DNA of 64,000 nucleotides from Manduca sexta (GCF_014839805.1 NC_051119.1:2845245-2909244), one strand, 5' to 3'; counted from the first letter of the stretch, positions 53,703 through 63,614 are shown. Translations and numbers: made by a program. The notes: a model not told the origin generated them from the letters alone.

Positions 53703-53895
53703 ATAATATAAGCCATGTATTATACTATCCACTGCTGCACGGCCTTCCTCTACTACTGAGAGGAATTATACCTTAGCCTTCCATGCTGGCCTAGTACGAA
53801 CAGCTTCACTTACCTCATTTCTTATGGAGCACCTCTCAGCTATGCAGGTTTCTTCACGATGTTTTGCTTCACCGTTAAAGCAAGCGACAGCCGTT
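53703..53895 (-). repeat. SINE-A 3' half
   Basis: Minus-oriented: 'cctctactactgagaggaat' and 'cttcaccgttaaagcaagcg'. It abuts Rep-D. Confidence 0.75.
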
Positions 53896-53899
53896 AGGT

Positions 53900-54130
53900 C
53901 AGGTACACTATATTTTATATCTGCCTGGATAACAACCACCGTATCCAAGGTGTTAAAACCCGCCGGAGAAACCCACGTAAGTGTGTCGCGTTACGGGATC
54001 AGCCTGTGTATATCCCGACAGGCCGGCATAATTGTGTCGACTGACGATGGTTAATCATCTCTCGTCAGTCGACATTCTATTGGACCCCACTCCACTTATC
54101 ATCAGGTGCAAGGTCACATTGGCACAGCTA
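53900..54130 (+). repeat. Rep-D, full length
   Basis: 'gataacaaccaccgtatcca', 'gttacgggatcagcctgtgt', 'attctattggaccccactcc'. Confidence 0.82.
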
Positions 54131-54362
54131 TGAGACTTAGATTTTTCACCTTCTCAGACATTCTCTTTTCTATTCTCAGAAATTGATCTACAAAAACTTA
54201 TTAGACATTCAATGAAATGTAATGTTGCAGCATATTTCTCCGATTCCGTAACAATGTTTTATAAATTCACGTGATGTTAAATTACTTGTAACTTGCACAA
54301 TATTTAGGGATCCGTGATCAATATTGAATTCAAATTGTTGATAGCGCATATGGGTTGTTGAC

Positions 54363-54700
54363 CAGTGTTCCGCAAACTTTCACTCAAGGTACATCTAGGA
54401 CAAAAAAAAAAATTTTGGAGATACACCACCAATTAAAGTGGTTAAACGTCGCATTAGTTTACTGGGTACCATCGAATTATTACCCAAAGTTTCTCCGCAA
54501 ACAATATATTTTGGGGTAAGACATGATTCGTCTTCGCAATACGTAAAATCGTAACTTATGTAGCTTTGTATGTAATATTTATTTTTCCCTTGCCTACTTA
54601 CTAAAAATAAGTTTATAAGATAACGCTTATATTTCCGAGGCACATCAACTAATGGCCACGGTACATCAATGTGCCGTGGTATACACTTTGCGGAACACTG
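54363..54700 (-). mobile_element. hAT-type deletion derivative, 338 bp
   Basis: Terminal inverted repeats CAGTGTTCCGCAAA at both ends (the right end reads 'tttgcggaacactg'), a form typical of hAT elements. The 8-bp flanks TTGTTGAC (54355-54362) and CTGTAGAC (54701-54708) agree at 6 of 8 positions, fitting an aged 8-bp hAT target duplication. Inside is a minus-strand remnant of a ZBED5-like transposase N terminus; the catalytic part is deleted. Confidence 0.75.
54395..54643 (-). pseudogene. hAT transposase N terminus with degraded BED finger
   Basis: An 82-codon frame starting MPRKYKRYL. The middle reads YISYDFTYCED, then KYIVCGETLGNNSMVPSKLM and RRLTT. This follows the pattern of the BED zinc finger of ZBED5-like hAT proteins (Y-x-x-[YF]-GF-[TI], then C-x-x-C, then LSN-x-x-[ML]-x-PS[KR]L-x-RHL). 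The first Cys of the CxxC pair is Tyr and the RHL His is Arg, so zinc binding is lost. The dimerisation and RNase-H-like domains are absent. It is a relic, not a gene. Confidence 0.65.
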
Positions 54701-54719
54701 CTGTAGACTGCAGTCTTTT

Positions 54720-54975
54720 TTTATTCATCATCATCATCAGCTGCAGAATGTCCACTGCTTAACATGAGCCTCCACCAAAGATTTCCATATCGACCTATTG
54801 GAAGCGGCCCGGATCCAGCGACCTCCTGCTACTTTTATGAGGTCATCTCTCCACCTCGCGGGTGGATGTCCGACGTTGCGCTTGCCAGTTCGTGGCCTCC
54901 ACTCCAGAACCTTCTTGTCGCAACGGCCATGAGCTCTGCGAGCTATGTGCCCTGCCCATTGCCACTTTAACTTTT
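54720..54975 (-). pseudogene. RTE-type LINE 3' end, open frame kept
   Basis: The minus strand is open for about 80 codons: KLKWQWAGHIARRAHGRCDK, then VLEWRPRTGKRNVGHPP, WRDDLIKVAGGRWIRAA, SNRSIWKSLVEAHVKQWTF and a TGA in the (ATG)n tail. This is the C-terminal region of an RTE-like endonuclease-reverse transcriptase. The RT core is lost by 5' truncation. It lies 20 bp from the hAT remnant, with no other relation to it. Confidence 0.82.
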
Positions 54976-55014
54976 ATGTTATTAAAGAACATATTTACGG
55001 GTTTAAGTTTTTTC

Positions 55015-55325
55015 CTTTACAAGAGCTGTAAGATATTACTTCTTGCCTTTCATAATGGTAGGTCAACGGGATGTATCCTGTAGGTTTTGATTTAATTGTG
55101 AAATCGCACAATATGCGAAAGTATGCGACATAAATGGTCATATATTTTGATCGGGTTGACCTACAAGTTTAATTATTTCACAGCTTTATGAAACCATAGT
55201 CCTCAGTATTTAATATAAATTTCAACTTAATAGCTCTAAGCATTCCCGAGAAAAAAAATCTTGACAGACAGATGAACAAAAATTGATCCTGTAAGGGTTT
55301 CTTTTGAAGTACCGCACCCAAGAAA
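55015..55325 (+). repeat. Probable interspersed repeat, single copy here
   Basis: 'ttgacagacagatgaacaaa' and 'gatcctgtaagggtttcttt' followed by 'gaagtaccgcaccc' resemble a common lepidopteran repeat end. A scrap of it ('agggttccgtggcg') occurs at 57047. Confidence 0.4.
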
Positions 55326-55329
55326 TGAA

Positions 55330-55735
55330 TTAATTACGCTGTTCTAACTTCCTTAAGAAAAAAAATACATCTACTTATTATGAATCATCTGTTTTTTAAT
55401 TATAATTTCTTCTATATGTAATCGGAGTCTAGCCTTCATGGTCACGAGGTCATCCGAAATACATTTTACAATTACACAAAAAAAAATGCACCAAAGTAAA
55501 AATCATACAGAACCGTCTCGATGCAAAACTATCACTCGAGTTTTCATCTATCAATACATTTAAATAGCAATGAAAAGTATTGTTAAGTTCACACTTCGAT
55601 GGATTTCACACAAACCTATCACTTTATCTATGTAGGTCAGGTTGCCTAACACAGTAGGCTTACCGGTCTTAGCTATTACTAACATTAATGTGATTATTTG
55701 TAAAGAAACCCCATTGTTGGAGATTATTGGAGTAG
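55330..55735. other. No recognisable feature
   Basis: AT-rich, no assignment. Confidence 0.4.
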
Positions 55736-55739
55736 GATG

Positions 55740-55880
55740 TAGATAGTGTCGACGGACAAGCGATTGTCCCTCGACAGTCAACACAATTCTATCGGCTTCT
55801 TATACCGGATATACACAGGCTGATCCCGGAACGCGACACGCTTGGGCTATTAGGGCCCGGTTTTAACACCTTGTGTACAG
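55740..55880 (-). repeat. Rep-D, 5' two-thirds
   Basis: Minus-oriented: 'cgattgtccctcgacagtca', 'gatatacacaggctgatccc', 'ttaacaccttgtgtacagtg'. Confidence 0.78.
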
Positions 55881-55882
55881 TG

Positions 55883-56190
55883 GGCGAGTGGCGATAGCCT
55901 AGTTGGAAGTGGAACGGACTGCCGAGATGAATGTCCGTAGGTTCAAATCCCAAGGGCACGCAGCTCTGACTTCTTTAAAATTATATGTTTATTTTTTGTG
56001 AATTATCACTTGCTTCAACGGTGAAGGATAACATTATGAGAAAACCTGCGTACCTGAGAAATTCTCTATAGGAATTTTGAGGGTGTGTGAAGTCTACCAA
56101 TCCGCACTAGGCAGTGTGGTGGACTAAGGTCTAATCCCTAATAGAGGAGGCCCGTGCTCAGCAGTGGGACAGTATGTAATACAGCCTACA
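55883..56190 (+). repeat. SINE-A, full length with head
   Basis: Head 'gtggcgatagcctagttgga', 'gtaggttcaaatcccaaggg', core 'ccgcactaggcagtgtggtg', tail 'gggacagtatgtaatacagc'. Confidence 0.85.
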
Positions 56191-56386
56191 AGAATGATAA
56201 TATTATATTATATGTCTGAATTATGGCAGATAAAAATATCGTACAGCTCGGACTCAGTGTTTTAATAACAAGAGATAGTCGTACCAATGCAAAACATAGT
56301 GTCTGGCCGAAACTTCGGCTTCAACTTCGGTTTCGGCTTCGGCTAGAAATCGACCTTCAACTAGACTAAGCTATCATAGGGCCGTA

Positions 56387-56925
56387 TTAAGATATGCAAC
56401 TCAGTGTCGCTCTTAAGTGCGATATCAGCTGAGACGCTGTTAATTAGTCAGCATATTAAGATCGTCGCTACCCAATAAACAGACATCAACATCTCAAATG
56501 ATATCTTAAGTCACAGCATACGACTGATTTTAACAGCTGATTTTTGTTTATTTAATAATTCCTCAGCTGAGAACAAGCTCTTAAATAGCAACTTAAGTTT
56601 GTTATTTAGTACAACAATCCTACTGATATTATAAATGCGAATGTTTGTGAGAATGGATGTATCTATGTTCCTCTTTCACGAAAAAGCTACTGAACGGATT
56701 TGGATGAAACTTTACAGTAATATTGTTTATACATCAGAATAACACATAGACGACAATTTGTAATGATTTTGTGTAATTTGGTCATAATATAACGATAAAT
56801 ATCAAGTAAGTAGAAAAAATTCGGATAACTCCTTCACGCGGGCGAAGCCGCGAGCAAAACATGTAAATGTCTACTTAAGATCCTACTCAAAGTTGAGATT
56901 AATTTATCAATATGGCCCATAAGAC
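56387..56925. mobile_element. MITE-like element interrupted by HEL-5
   Basis: The left end 'agggccgtattaagatatgc' and right end 'ttatcaatatggcccat' are inverted matches (GGGCC-TATT core). The 246-bp Helitron at 56618-56863 sits inside. No coding capacity. Confidence 0.5.
56618..56863 (+). mobile_element. HEL-5 Helitron-like element
   Basis: A|TC at 56617-56619 ('aatcctactgatattataaa'), 'ctactgaacggatttggatg', and the GC-rich stem 'cgcgggcgaagccgcgagc'. The terminal CTAG is mutated to CATG. Confidence 0.72.
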
Positions 56926-57071
56926 CGAGAGAGCTGTAAGTGCCCTCAATAAAAGTAAAGTATTATAAATGATTACGTAACACATTGCGAAACTGTGTTT
57001 AAGCAAAACGGCTCATTAACGATGCAAACACGATGCACAAGGGTTTTAGGGTTCCGTGGCGAAATATACTA

Positions 57072-57375
57072 ATAATAATAATATCAGCCCCGTATAATAT
57101 ACTGTCCCACTACCGGCCTCCTCTACTCAAAGGGATTAGACCTTAGGCCACCACACTGGCCTAGTGCGGGTAGACTTCACATACCTTCAAAATTTCTGTA
57201 GACAACTTATCAAGTATACAGGTTTCCTCACGAAGTTTACCTTCACCATTAAAGCAAGCGATAATTCACAAACAATACACATAAAATTTTTAGAAACGTC
57301 ATAGGTGTATGTCCTTGTGTATTGAACCTGCAGAGATTCGGCTCAGTAGTCCGTTTCACACCAAACTATCTCCCT
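57072..57375 (-). repeat. SINE-A, full length, diverged
   Basis: Minus-oriented: 'aatatcagccccgtataata', 'ccaccacactggcctagtgc', 'gtattgaacctgcagagatt'. Confidence 0.8.
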
Positions 57376-57456
57376 ATATACAAATTGATTAATAACTATT
57401 GACGTTATGATGAAAGAAATAACTATTTCTATAATAGTAGTCTTATAAGGATGCAA

Positions 57457-57956
57457 NNNNNNNNNNNNNNNNNNNNNNNNNNNNNNNNNNNNNNNNNNNN
57501 NNNNNNNNNNNNNNNNNNNNNNNNNNNNNNNNNNNNNNNNNNNNNNNNNNNNNNNNNNNNNNNNNNNNNNNNNNNNNNNNNNNNNNNNNNNNNNNNNNNN
57601 NNNNNNNNNNNNNNNNNNNNNNNNNNNNNNNNNNNNNNNNNNNNNNNNNNNNNNNNNNNNNNNNNNNNNNNNNNNNNNNNNNNNNNNNNNNNNNNNNNNN
57701 NNNNNNNNNNNNNNNNNNNNNNNNNNNNNNNNNNNNNNNNNNNNNNNNNNNNNNNNNNNNNNNNNNNNNNNNNNNNNNNNNNNNNNNNNNNNNNNNNNNN
57801 NNNNNNNNNNNNNNNNNNNNNNNNNNNNNNNNNNNNNNNNNNNNNNNNNNNNNNNNNNNNNNNNNNNNNNNNNNNNNNNNNNNNNNNNNNNNNNNNNNNN
57901 NNNNNNNNNNNNNNNNNNNNNNNNNNNNNNNNNNNNNNNNNNNNNNNNNNNNNNNN
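57457..57956. other. Assembly gap, 500 N
   Basis: Exactly 500 ambiguous bases, a conventional placeholder, so the true distance is unknown. Confidence 0.99.
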
Positions 57957-58094
57957 AGATTTTGAACTCATAAAAGTTCTATTAAATGTCTGAAAATATT
58001 GTTCTTTGGATATATTAATATAATAATGGAGATTATCTTAGAAAAATATTAATTGTATTGACTTGGTAAAATTTGGAATGAAATGCTAAAAGGT

Positions 58095-58365
58095 AAATAA
58101 TAATAATAATAATATCAGCCCTGTATTATATTGAGAAAGATTAGGCCTTAGTCCACCATGCAGGCCCACTGCGGGTAGATTTCACATAGCTACCCTCAAA
58201 GTATTTATAGAGAACTTCTCAGGTATGCAGGTTTTCACGATGTTTTCCTTCACCGTTAAAGCAAGCGATAATTCACAAAGAATACACACATAACTTTAAA
58301 AAAATCAGAAGTGTGTGCCTCGGGTGTTGAACCTGCAGAGATTCGTCTCGGCAGTCCTTCAAAAA
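58095..58365 (-). repeat. SINE-A, small deletion in 3' part
   Basis: Minus-oriented with a (TAA)n tail at the left, 'cttagtccaccatgcaggcc', 'acgatgttttccttcaccgt' and head 'gtgttgaacctgcagagatt'. The 'tgtcccactgctgggc' part is missing. Confidence 0.82.
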
Positions 58366-58424
58366 GCTAATATCGTTGAATTAGTTTACAACCTACAGTT
58401 TCACATTATTAATAAACACTAATT

Positions 58425-58635
58425 CCCTTATTCATAGACGTTTTTTATCTAAGGACAGAGCATTGCTGTGATAACAAGTCTGTTTCTCAGCTTTGTTTAT
58501 CTGACAGCCAACTAGATTCAAGTTGTATCTCAATATCAGCCAATCACAACGGCTGCCATGCCGTCAGCACTGAGAAACAGACTTGTTATCACAGCAATGC
58601 TCCGTCCTTAGATAGATGACGTTTAAGATTACGGG
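58425..58635. mobile_element. MITE with ~60-bp terminal inverted repeats
   Basis: Inner arms 'gagcattgctgtgataacaa' + 'gtctgtttctcag' (left) and the inverse on the right match with one difference over 42 bp. The outer part ('cccttattcatagacg' against rc 'cccgtaatcttaaacg') extends the arms. The centre of about 80 bp has no frame. A partial relative lies at 51895-51985. Confidence 0.78.
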
Positions 58636-58675
58636 CGCAAGTATCTGTCTTAAAGCATACTTAATCTACATATTA

Positions 58676-58702
58676 AGCTGCGATAGCCTAGTTGGTTGCG
58701 GA

Positions 58703-58737
<35 letters not shown>
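58676..58737 (+). repeat. SINE-A head abutting a (TA)n run
   Basis: 'gctgcgatagcctagttggt' then 'tgcggacatcga' and a pure (TA)n from 58708 to 58737. The rest of the SINE is missing. Confidence 0.75.
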
Positions 58738-58739
<2 letters not shown>

Positions 58740-58742
<3 letters not shown>

Positions 58743-59262
58743 GTACTACATCTGGCGTTCCGTACACTCATTGTGGTCGACTCAACTATACTGCAATCTG
58801 TACACCTGACTTTACTATGATTTCAACGTTGACAGCGGGTTATGTACGGAGTGACGCTCATAATATAAGAACTCGAGTAAACTTGGATGTGAATCTCTAA
58901 TATTGACATGACTATCAAATAAGTAAAATTACATGTTCAAGTGAATAAATAGATTATAACAGTGACGTTTTGGTTGCCATTTAGTTCAAATTTTGAACAA
59001 ATAGTTTATATGGCCGTTCGTATCTATATATACGTCAATGGTTGTTGAACGAACCTGAGGAACGAACTGATAAGATAAAGATATATTTAATCTGCAAATA
59101 TAGGTAAATAACTATGACCCAACATGAGATTCTTCAGAGCAACCATATTTAACCAAAAGATGGAATGCAAAATTACAATTTCTTTAAGAGTATAATATAA
59201 GAATTTCAAAGCATTTATGTCACAAGCATACACTATAAAAATATCATTGTCAAATCCTAAGT
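58740..59262. other. No recognisable gene
   Basis: The stretch after the (TA)n has a modest reading frame to 58900 without known motifs. Nothing else is supported. Confidence 0.4.
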
Positions 59263-59265
59263 GAG

Positions 59266-59684
59266 TATTATACAGGGACATTTTGACATCGCGTTACTAT
59301 ATGACACCACATACTTTTGTACTTGGAAATAACACTTAACACTAAGTTACTTGAGCCGTAGATGTAAAATAAAAAAAGTTTAAGTTTCGAATAAAATAAA
59401 TATTAATAAAAAGTAATTTTAATATTACGCGCCCTAAAGCCACTACTACGTTCTACGAGAATTCGTTGCAGCGGCAACATCATACTTTTAGTCAGAAATA
59501 CACCCACGCACACGCCATATTCGTATTAAACTACCAAATAATCAAAAAATCTGAAAACAAAAATCAGGATATATAGCGAAAAAATTCGTTATTAATGGAT
59601 GATTTTTGGCACAATGGCAGCAAAGGTGAAGACGTGTATGTGGTTTCATTTAGTAACGCAATGTCAAAATGACCCTGTATAATA
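59266..59684. mobile_element. MITE, 419 bp, inverted termini TATTATACAGGG
   Basis: Left arm TATTATACAGGGACATTTTG and onward through 'gcgttactatatgacaccac'; the reverse complement of the right arm reads TATTATACAGGGTCATTTTG and onward through 'gcgttactaaatgaaaccac'. About 48 bp pair with a handful of mismatches. The interior is AT-rich with no transposase. The superfamily is not determined. Confidence 0.75.
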
Positions 59685-59689
59685 AAATT

Positions 59690-60005
59690 AGAAAAAAATA
59701 TAATAATATAATTAAAACATGTCAGCAGCTACTGTCGAGACGAATGTCAAACACAACCAGCATAAAATGGTCCACCATTACCACTGCACGAGCAAAAACA
59801 AACAAAGATATAAACTCTCCCGTTAAGACGATCCGTCGGAAAAATCCATCTCAGGTAAATCAGTTTTCACGAAAACAAACTATCGGGATTCGGTTAGCAT
59901 TCAGACAAATAGTCCCGCGCCACGCCGCAAGTTCTATTATTGAGACAAATCATTCCCGAGGGAACTGGCGCAGCGAACTGGAATCACATGTATTTATATA
60001 AATGT
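59690..60005. other. No recognisable gene
   Basis: A 110-codon plus frame (59669-60001) is Ser/Thr/Lys/Arg-rich, starts inside the MITE arm and has no known domain. Treated as chance. Confidence 0.4.
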
Positions 60006-60009
60006 TTGT

Positions 60010-60157
60010 TTACTGGCAGGTCTCTCATACGAGTCTGCCTGGGTAGGTATCGTAAAGTCTATTTCTACCGCCAAGCAGCAGTGTTAGTCGCTATTGTGTT
60101 CCGGTTGGGATATTGTAGCCACTGTAACTACTGGACAGAATAAGACTTAACATAACA
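60010..60157 (+). repeat. Rep-F, 5' half
   Basis: 'actggcaggtctctcatacg', 'taccgccaagcagcagtgtt', 'gtaactactggacagaataa', then truncated. Confidence 0.75.
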
Positions 60158-60159
60158 TA

Positions 60160-60234
60160 AGAGAACTTTTCAGGTAGCACGTTTCATCATAATGGTTTCC
60201 TCAACCGTTAAAGCAAGCGATGCTTGAAAATAAT
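60160..60234 (-). repeat. SINE-A fragment in composite with Rep-F
   Basis: 'gagaacttttcaggtagcac' and 'caaccgttaaagcaagcgat', then 'aaaataattaaatgg' into Rep-F. It is the inverse of 21836-21910, including the spacer. Confidence 0.8.
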
Positions 60235-60545
60235 TAAATGGCGGTAGGTCTCTCACATGTGAAAGTCCGCCTAGGTAGGTACCACCGCAATATTTATTGC
60301 TGCCGACAAGCAGCAGTGTGTAGTCACTGTTGCATTCCGGTTTGAAGAACATTGCAGCCAGTGTAACTACTGGACATAATACTTAACATCTCATGTCTCA
60401 GGATGGCGAGTGCAGTGGAATACCAAACAATACTTTGTATTTCAAGGTGTTGGATGGTGTTTCTACTGTTTATGGGCGGTCGTGTCGCTTACCATCAGAC
60501 GAACAGCAAGCTCATCTAGGCATTCAAGGGAATAAAAGAAACAGC
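60235..60545 (+). repeat. Rep-F, full length
   Basis: 'aaatggcggtaggtctctca' to 'agcaagctcatctaggcatt' and an A-rich end at 60530-60542. Confidence 0.85.
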
Positions 60546-60549
60546 TCGA

Positions 60550-61195
60550 CGTGTAGGACAGGCAACCTTTGATGTAATATTTATGGTTTCGTGTCGCTAA
60601 TTAATAAGGCTCCGTTGAAGCGAAAATCCTTACTGAGAACGAAAGTTCAATTATTGGATTAAAGTTATTTTTGGATTTTTTTTGCTAATAGATTTTATTT
60701 ATGATTTAGTTATAAAATACATCTAATTGCACCAAATATAAAAAGAACAATTCAAATCCTACTTGATTTTGAGTAGTTCCTTTCTGCGTCTTAGAAATTC
60801 AAGGTTAAACAACCGTATTTTGACTATATTAAAGTTATAATAAACCCAATACATATAGAAATATGAAAATCCTATTTGATTTTGAGGAGTTCTTATATAC
60901 ATCTTCGAAATTCAAGGTCCTATACCAATGAAATTAAAGTGGAACTCTTCCGAAGGTCGAATCTAAAACACAGTCATTTAAATCAGACGACGAGGAAAAA
61001 TTATCGCTGAACAAACATAAATGACGACGAATAAATAAACCTTCCTCCTTTGGACTCCGGTGGCGGATATTTTTTGAAAGAGAATTTTATACAACTTATA
61101 GGTTCTAATAATACGGATAAATAAGGTCTGCAAATCGTTCTAACAATAAGGATTTAAGTAAATTACGAAAGAGAACCCGGCAGGTATTGGGTTAT
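60550..61195. repeat. Unassigned, with a ~113-bp direct repeat
   Basis: 'aaatcctacttgattttgag' (60754) and 'aaatcctatttgattttgag' (60867) each continue to a shared 'gaaattcaaggt' end, so a unit of about 113 bp is repeated twice. Probably the inside of a Helitron-like element with lost ends. Confidence 0.45.
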
Positions 61196-61199
61196 ATTT

Positions 61200-61350
61200 A
61201 TCCTTCGCCACTTTTGGATACGGTTTAAAAAGTATCGGAGCAAAAATTCCAGATACAATGACGCTGAGAAAAACCCATCCCGACCCGGGAATCGAACCCG
61301 AGACTTCGACACTGAATTCGTACCCTAACATAACTACACCGAGGTAGTCA
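61200..61350 (-). repeat. SINE-C head and early body
   Basis: Minus-oriented: 'ctgagaaaaacccatcccga', 'cgggaatcgaacccgagact', ending 'actacaccgaggtag'. Confidence 0.72.
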
Positions 61351-61559
61351 TGAGTTAAGTACAAATAAAGTTACAAAGCAACTGAACACCGCAGTTCGAA
61401 ATTCAAATATTTGTACCGGCCTTAAGAATGATATACTGCCTCAAAGCTGGTAAGTTTGAATTTTTTAACATACATTTCTGTTTGGGTATGTTAAGAGACT
61501 TATATAAATAAAAATACTACTATTTATTGGATTTTATTGCTTTATTATATTTCCTCTGA

Positions 61560-61785
61560 CTTTTCTGAAATGATCTGTATATTATTTGTGTGAATTATTG
61601 CTTGTTTTAACGGTGAAGAAGGACATCGTGAGGAAACTGCATACCTGAGAAGTTAACTGTTATAATTTTGAGGTGTGCCATTCCGTACTCGGCCATCGTG
61701 GGGCGGTTAAGGCTTAATCCTTGTCAGTATAAGAGATCTATGCCCAGCAGTGAGACAGTATATAACACAAGGCCGATATTATTAT
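61560..61785 (+). repeat. SINE-A, 5'-truncated
   Basis: 'tgaattattgcttgttttaa', 'acatcgtgaggaaactgcat', 'gcccagcagtgagacagtat', tail 'ggccgatattattat'. Confidence 0.78.
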
Positions 61786-61789
61786 AATG

Positions 61790-62090
61790 CCAAAAAGTAA
61801 AACTGATATTTCGCGAAAGGACACCACGAAATCCAGTTTCAACCCAAAGTCCAACTAAGAATGTCAGATTTAATTTTGAAAATATTGGACATTTCAGTAA
61901 GCCGATGGCAAGAAATTGAAAGCCGTTCTACGGGATGGCAACCGCTCGTGTTTCATAAACCATTATTCATTTGAGGAAAATTCGAGCTGTGGCTATTCGT
62001 TCGCAATACTGCTGAGCGTTTATTACTTTAAACGAAAATTAGTGTTGATTCAAATTATTTGTCGAGTACTTCAAATTATTAAATTTTTAA
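61790..62090. other. No recognisable feature
   Basis: AT-rich, with a 63-codon chance frame at 61916-62107. Confidence 0.4.
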
Positions 62091-62091
62091 C

Positions 62092-62232
62092 TGCCTCGGT
62101 GGCGTAGTTGTAATTGTTCTCGGTAGGAGTATGAGGTTCTGGGTTCGAATCCCGGGTCGCGGCAGAATAATTGTGACTGAGTTTTTCCATTTAAAAAAGT
62201 ACTCAGTCGCAGCTTTGAGTCAGGAAGTTGGC
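62092..62232 (+). repeat. SINE-B 5' half
   Basis: A well-kept head: 'tgcctcggtggcgtagttgt' and 'tgggttcgaatcccgggtcg', then the SINE-B body 'gtactcagtcgcagctttga' and 'gtcaggaagttggcagtgtc', after which it is cut by SINE-C sequence. Confidence 0.82.
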
Positions 62233-62239
62233 AGTGTCT

Positions 62240-62415
62240 AGTAGTATTGCATCTACTTTTCACCATGTGTATTCTGTCCCATGATGTGATAGGGAGCGAA
62301 CTCAACGCCATCCGATTCCTGGTTAATATAAAGCAGAAAAATCCAATATCACTGCTCGACCCGGGATTCGAATCCAAGACTTCTAAATGCGTTGTACCGT
62401 GCAGACAATGTAACC
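62240..62415 (-). repeat. SINE-C, mid-part and head
   Basis: Minus-oriented: 'cccatgatgtgatagggagc', 'atatcactgctcgacccggg', 'attcgaatccaagacttc'. Together with 62092-62232 it forms an inverted pair of SINEs sharing the head. Confidence 0.78.
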
Positions 62416-62726
62416 GACACAGTTACTCTGATTATAAAATACCGAGTCATTAGAAATTCCACAAAAATTGTCCCACCTGGAAATCGAATCGCAACTCGAC
62501 CCGCAGTCCCAACAATATTAGACAGGCCAACACACATAAGCATCTTTACTAATCGAAGTTTATTGCTAATCGGAGCTAAATCGTAAACACTTTTAATACT
62601 TGGTAAATATTTGGAGTAAACAAAAACAAAACTAATACAAGCAATGAAGTAGATAAAAATTAATTAAATCTGTTTAGGATCAAATTTTCTTGTAAACTGA
62701 GAATTATTTATGTAAATATTTGGTCA

Positions 62727-62776
62727 ATTATGCTGTTATTTCGTTACTATTTTTAGTAACGAAATAACAGCATAAT
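62727..62776. repeat. Perfect 23-bp inverted repeat (hairpin), 4-nt loop
   Basis: The left arm 62727-62749 (ATTATGCTGTTATTTCGTTA plus CTA) pairs without mismatch with 62754-62776; the loop is TTTT. Chance is very unlikely. Confidence 0.9.
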
Positions 62777-62849
62777 ATTGAAATTATGTATTTCATAGTA
62801 TTTGTTTTTACTGAATTCATGTCTTGTAGCTGCGCGGGAGCAGTTTGCT

Positions 62850-63232
62850 AGCGGTATTTAATTGCTTCCTTTCCGGCTATGGCGGCTAATTTCAACGGAG
62901 ATCAATCAGGTACGCAGGAGATATTATAGTGCACAAGTGTGTGCGCAGTACAAAAGCACTCTCTGTTCCTTCACTCTCATAGTCCGGTGAGACGGCAATC
63001 TGATATGACAGGAGAGAGATCAGGCGCAGGACCAACGGCTTTACGTGCTTTCCGAGGCACGGGGGCATCACACCGCCAACTTCCTGACACCGAGCTGTGA
63101 CTGAGTAATTTTTATAGTGAAAACCAAATCACTATTAGTTTGGCTCGACCCGGGATTCGAACCCAAGATCTTAGCGCGATAGTCGCACTTATACCTTGTA
63201 CAATTATAATTACGAAATCGAGGCAGTCAATC
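62850..63232 (-). repeat. SINE-B, full length
   Basis: Minus-oriented and colinear with 13448-13826: 'ctctctgttccttcactctc', 'aacggctttacgtgctttcc', 'cccgggattcgaacccaaga', ending 'aaatcgaggcagtc'. Confidence 0.85.
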
Positions 63233-63289
63233 ATTATAAGGGATCGAGGAGTATTATTAAGAATATTTAGAACTCAATTAACATTCATG

Positions 63290-63556
63290 TCATGTTAGCC
63301 CTGTATTATATACCGGCCCACTGCTGGGCACGGGCCTTCTCTATAACAGATTGGGATTAAGCCTTAATCCACCACCCTGGCCTAGTGCGGATTGGTAGAC
63401 TTCACACACCTTCCAAATTCCTATAGAGAACTTCTCAGGTATGTGTAGTAAAGTAAGCGACATTTCACAAAGAATACACATTCACTTGGCTTTTGAAGTT
63501 GCGGATATTCACCTCGGCAGTCCGTTCCACACCCAACTACGCTATCGCCTTTAGAA
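63290..63556 (-). repeat. SINE-A, internally deleted
   Basis: Minus-oriented: 'gccctgtattatataccggc', 'ccaccaccctggcctagtgc', head 'cacacccaactacgctatcg'. Confidence 0.8.
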
Positions 63557-63569
63557 CTCAACTGTCTGT

Positions 63570-63612
63570 AAATAATTAAACCTACCCGTGCGAAGCGGCG
63601 GCAATTCGCTAG
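63570..63612 (+). mobile_element. HEL-4-type Helitron 3' end
   Basis: 'acccgtgcgaagcggcggca' and CTAG at 63609-63612 followed by T. The rest of the element is not recognisable upstream. Confidence 0.5.
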
Positions 63613-63614
63613 TT

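Noticed and set aside
57429..57993. 180-residue frames on both strands
   Set aside because: They consist of unknown residues across the 500-N gap.
59669..60001. 110-codon plus-strand frame
   Set aside because: It begins in the MITE terminal repeat and its low-complexity Ser/Thr/Lys/Arg composition matches no family I know.
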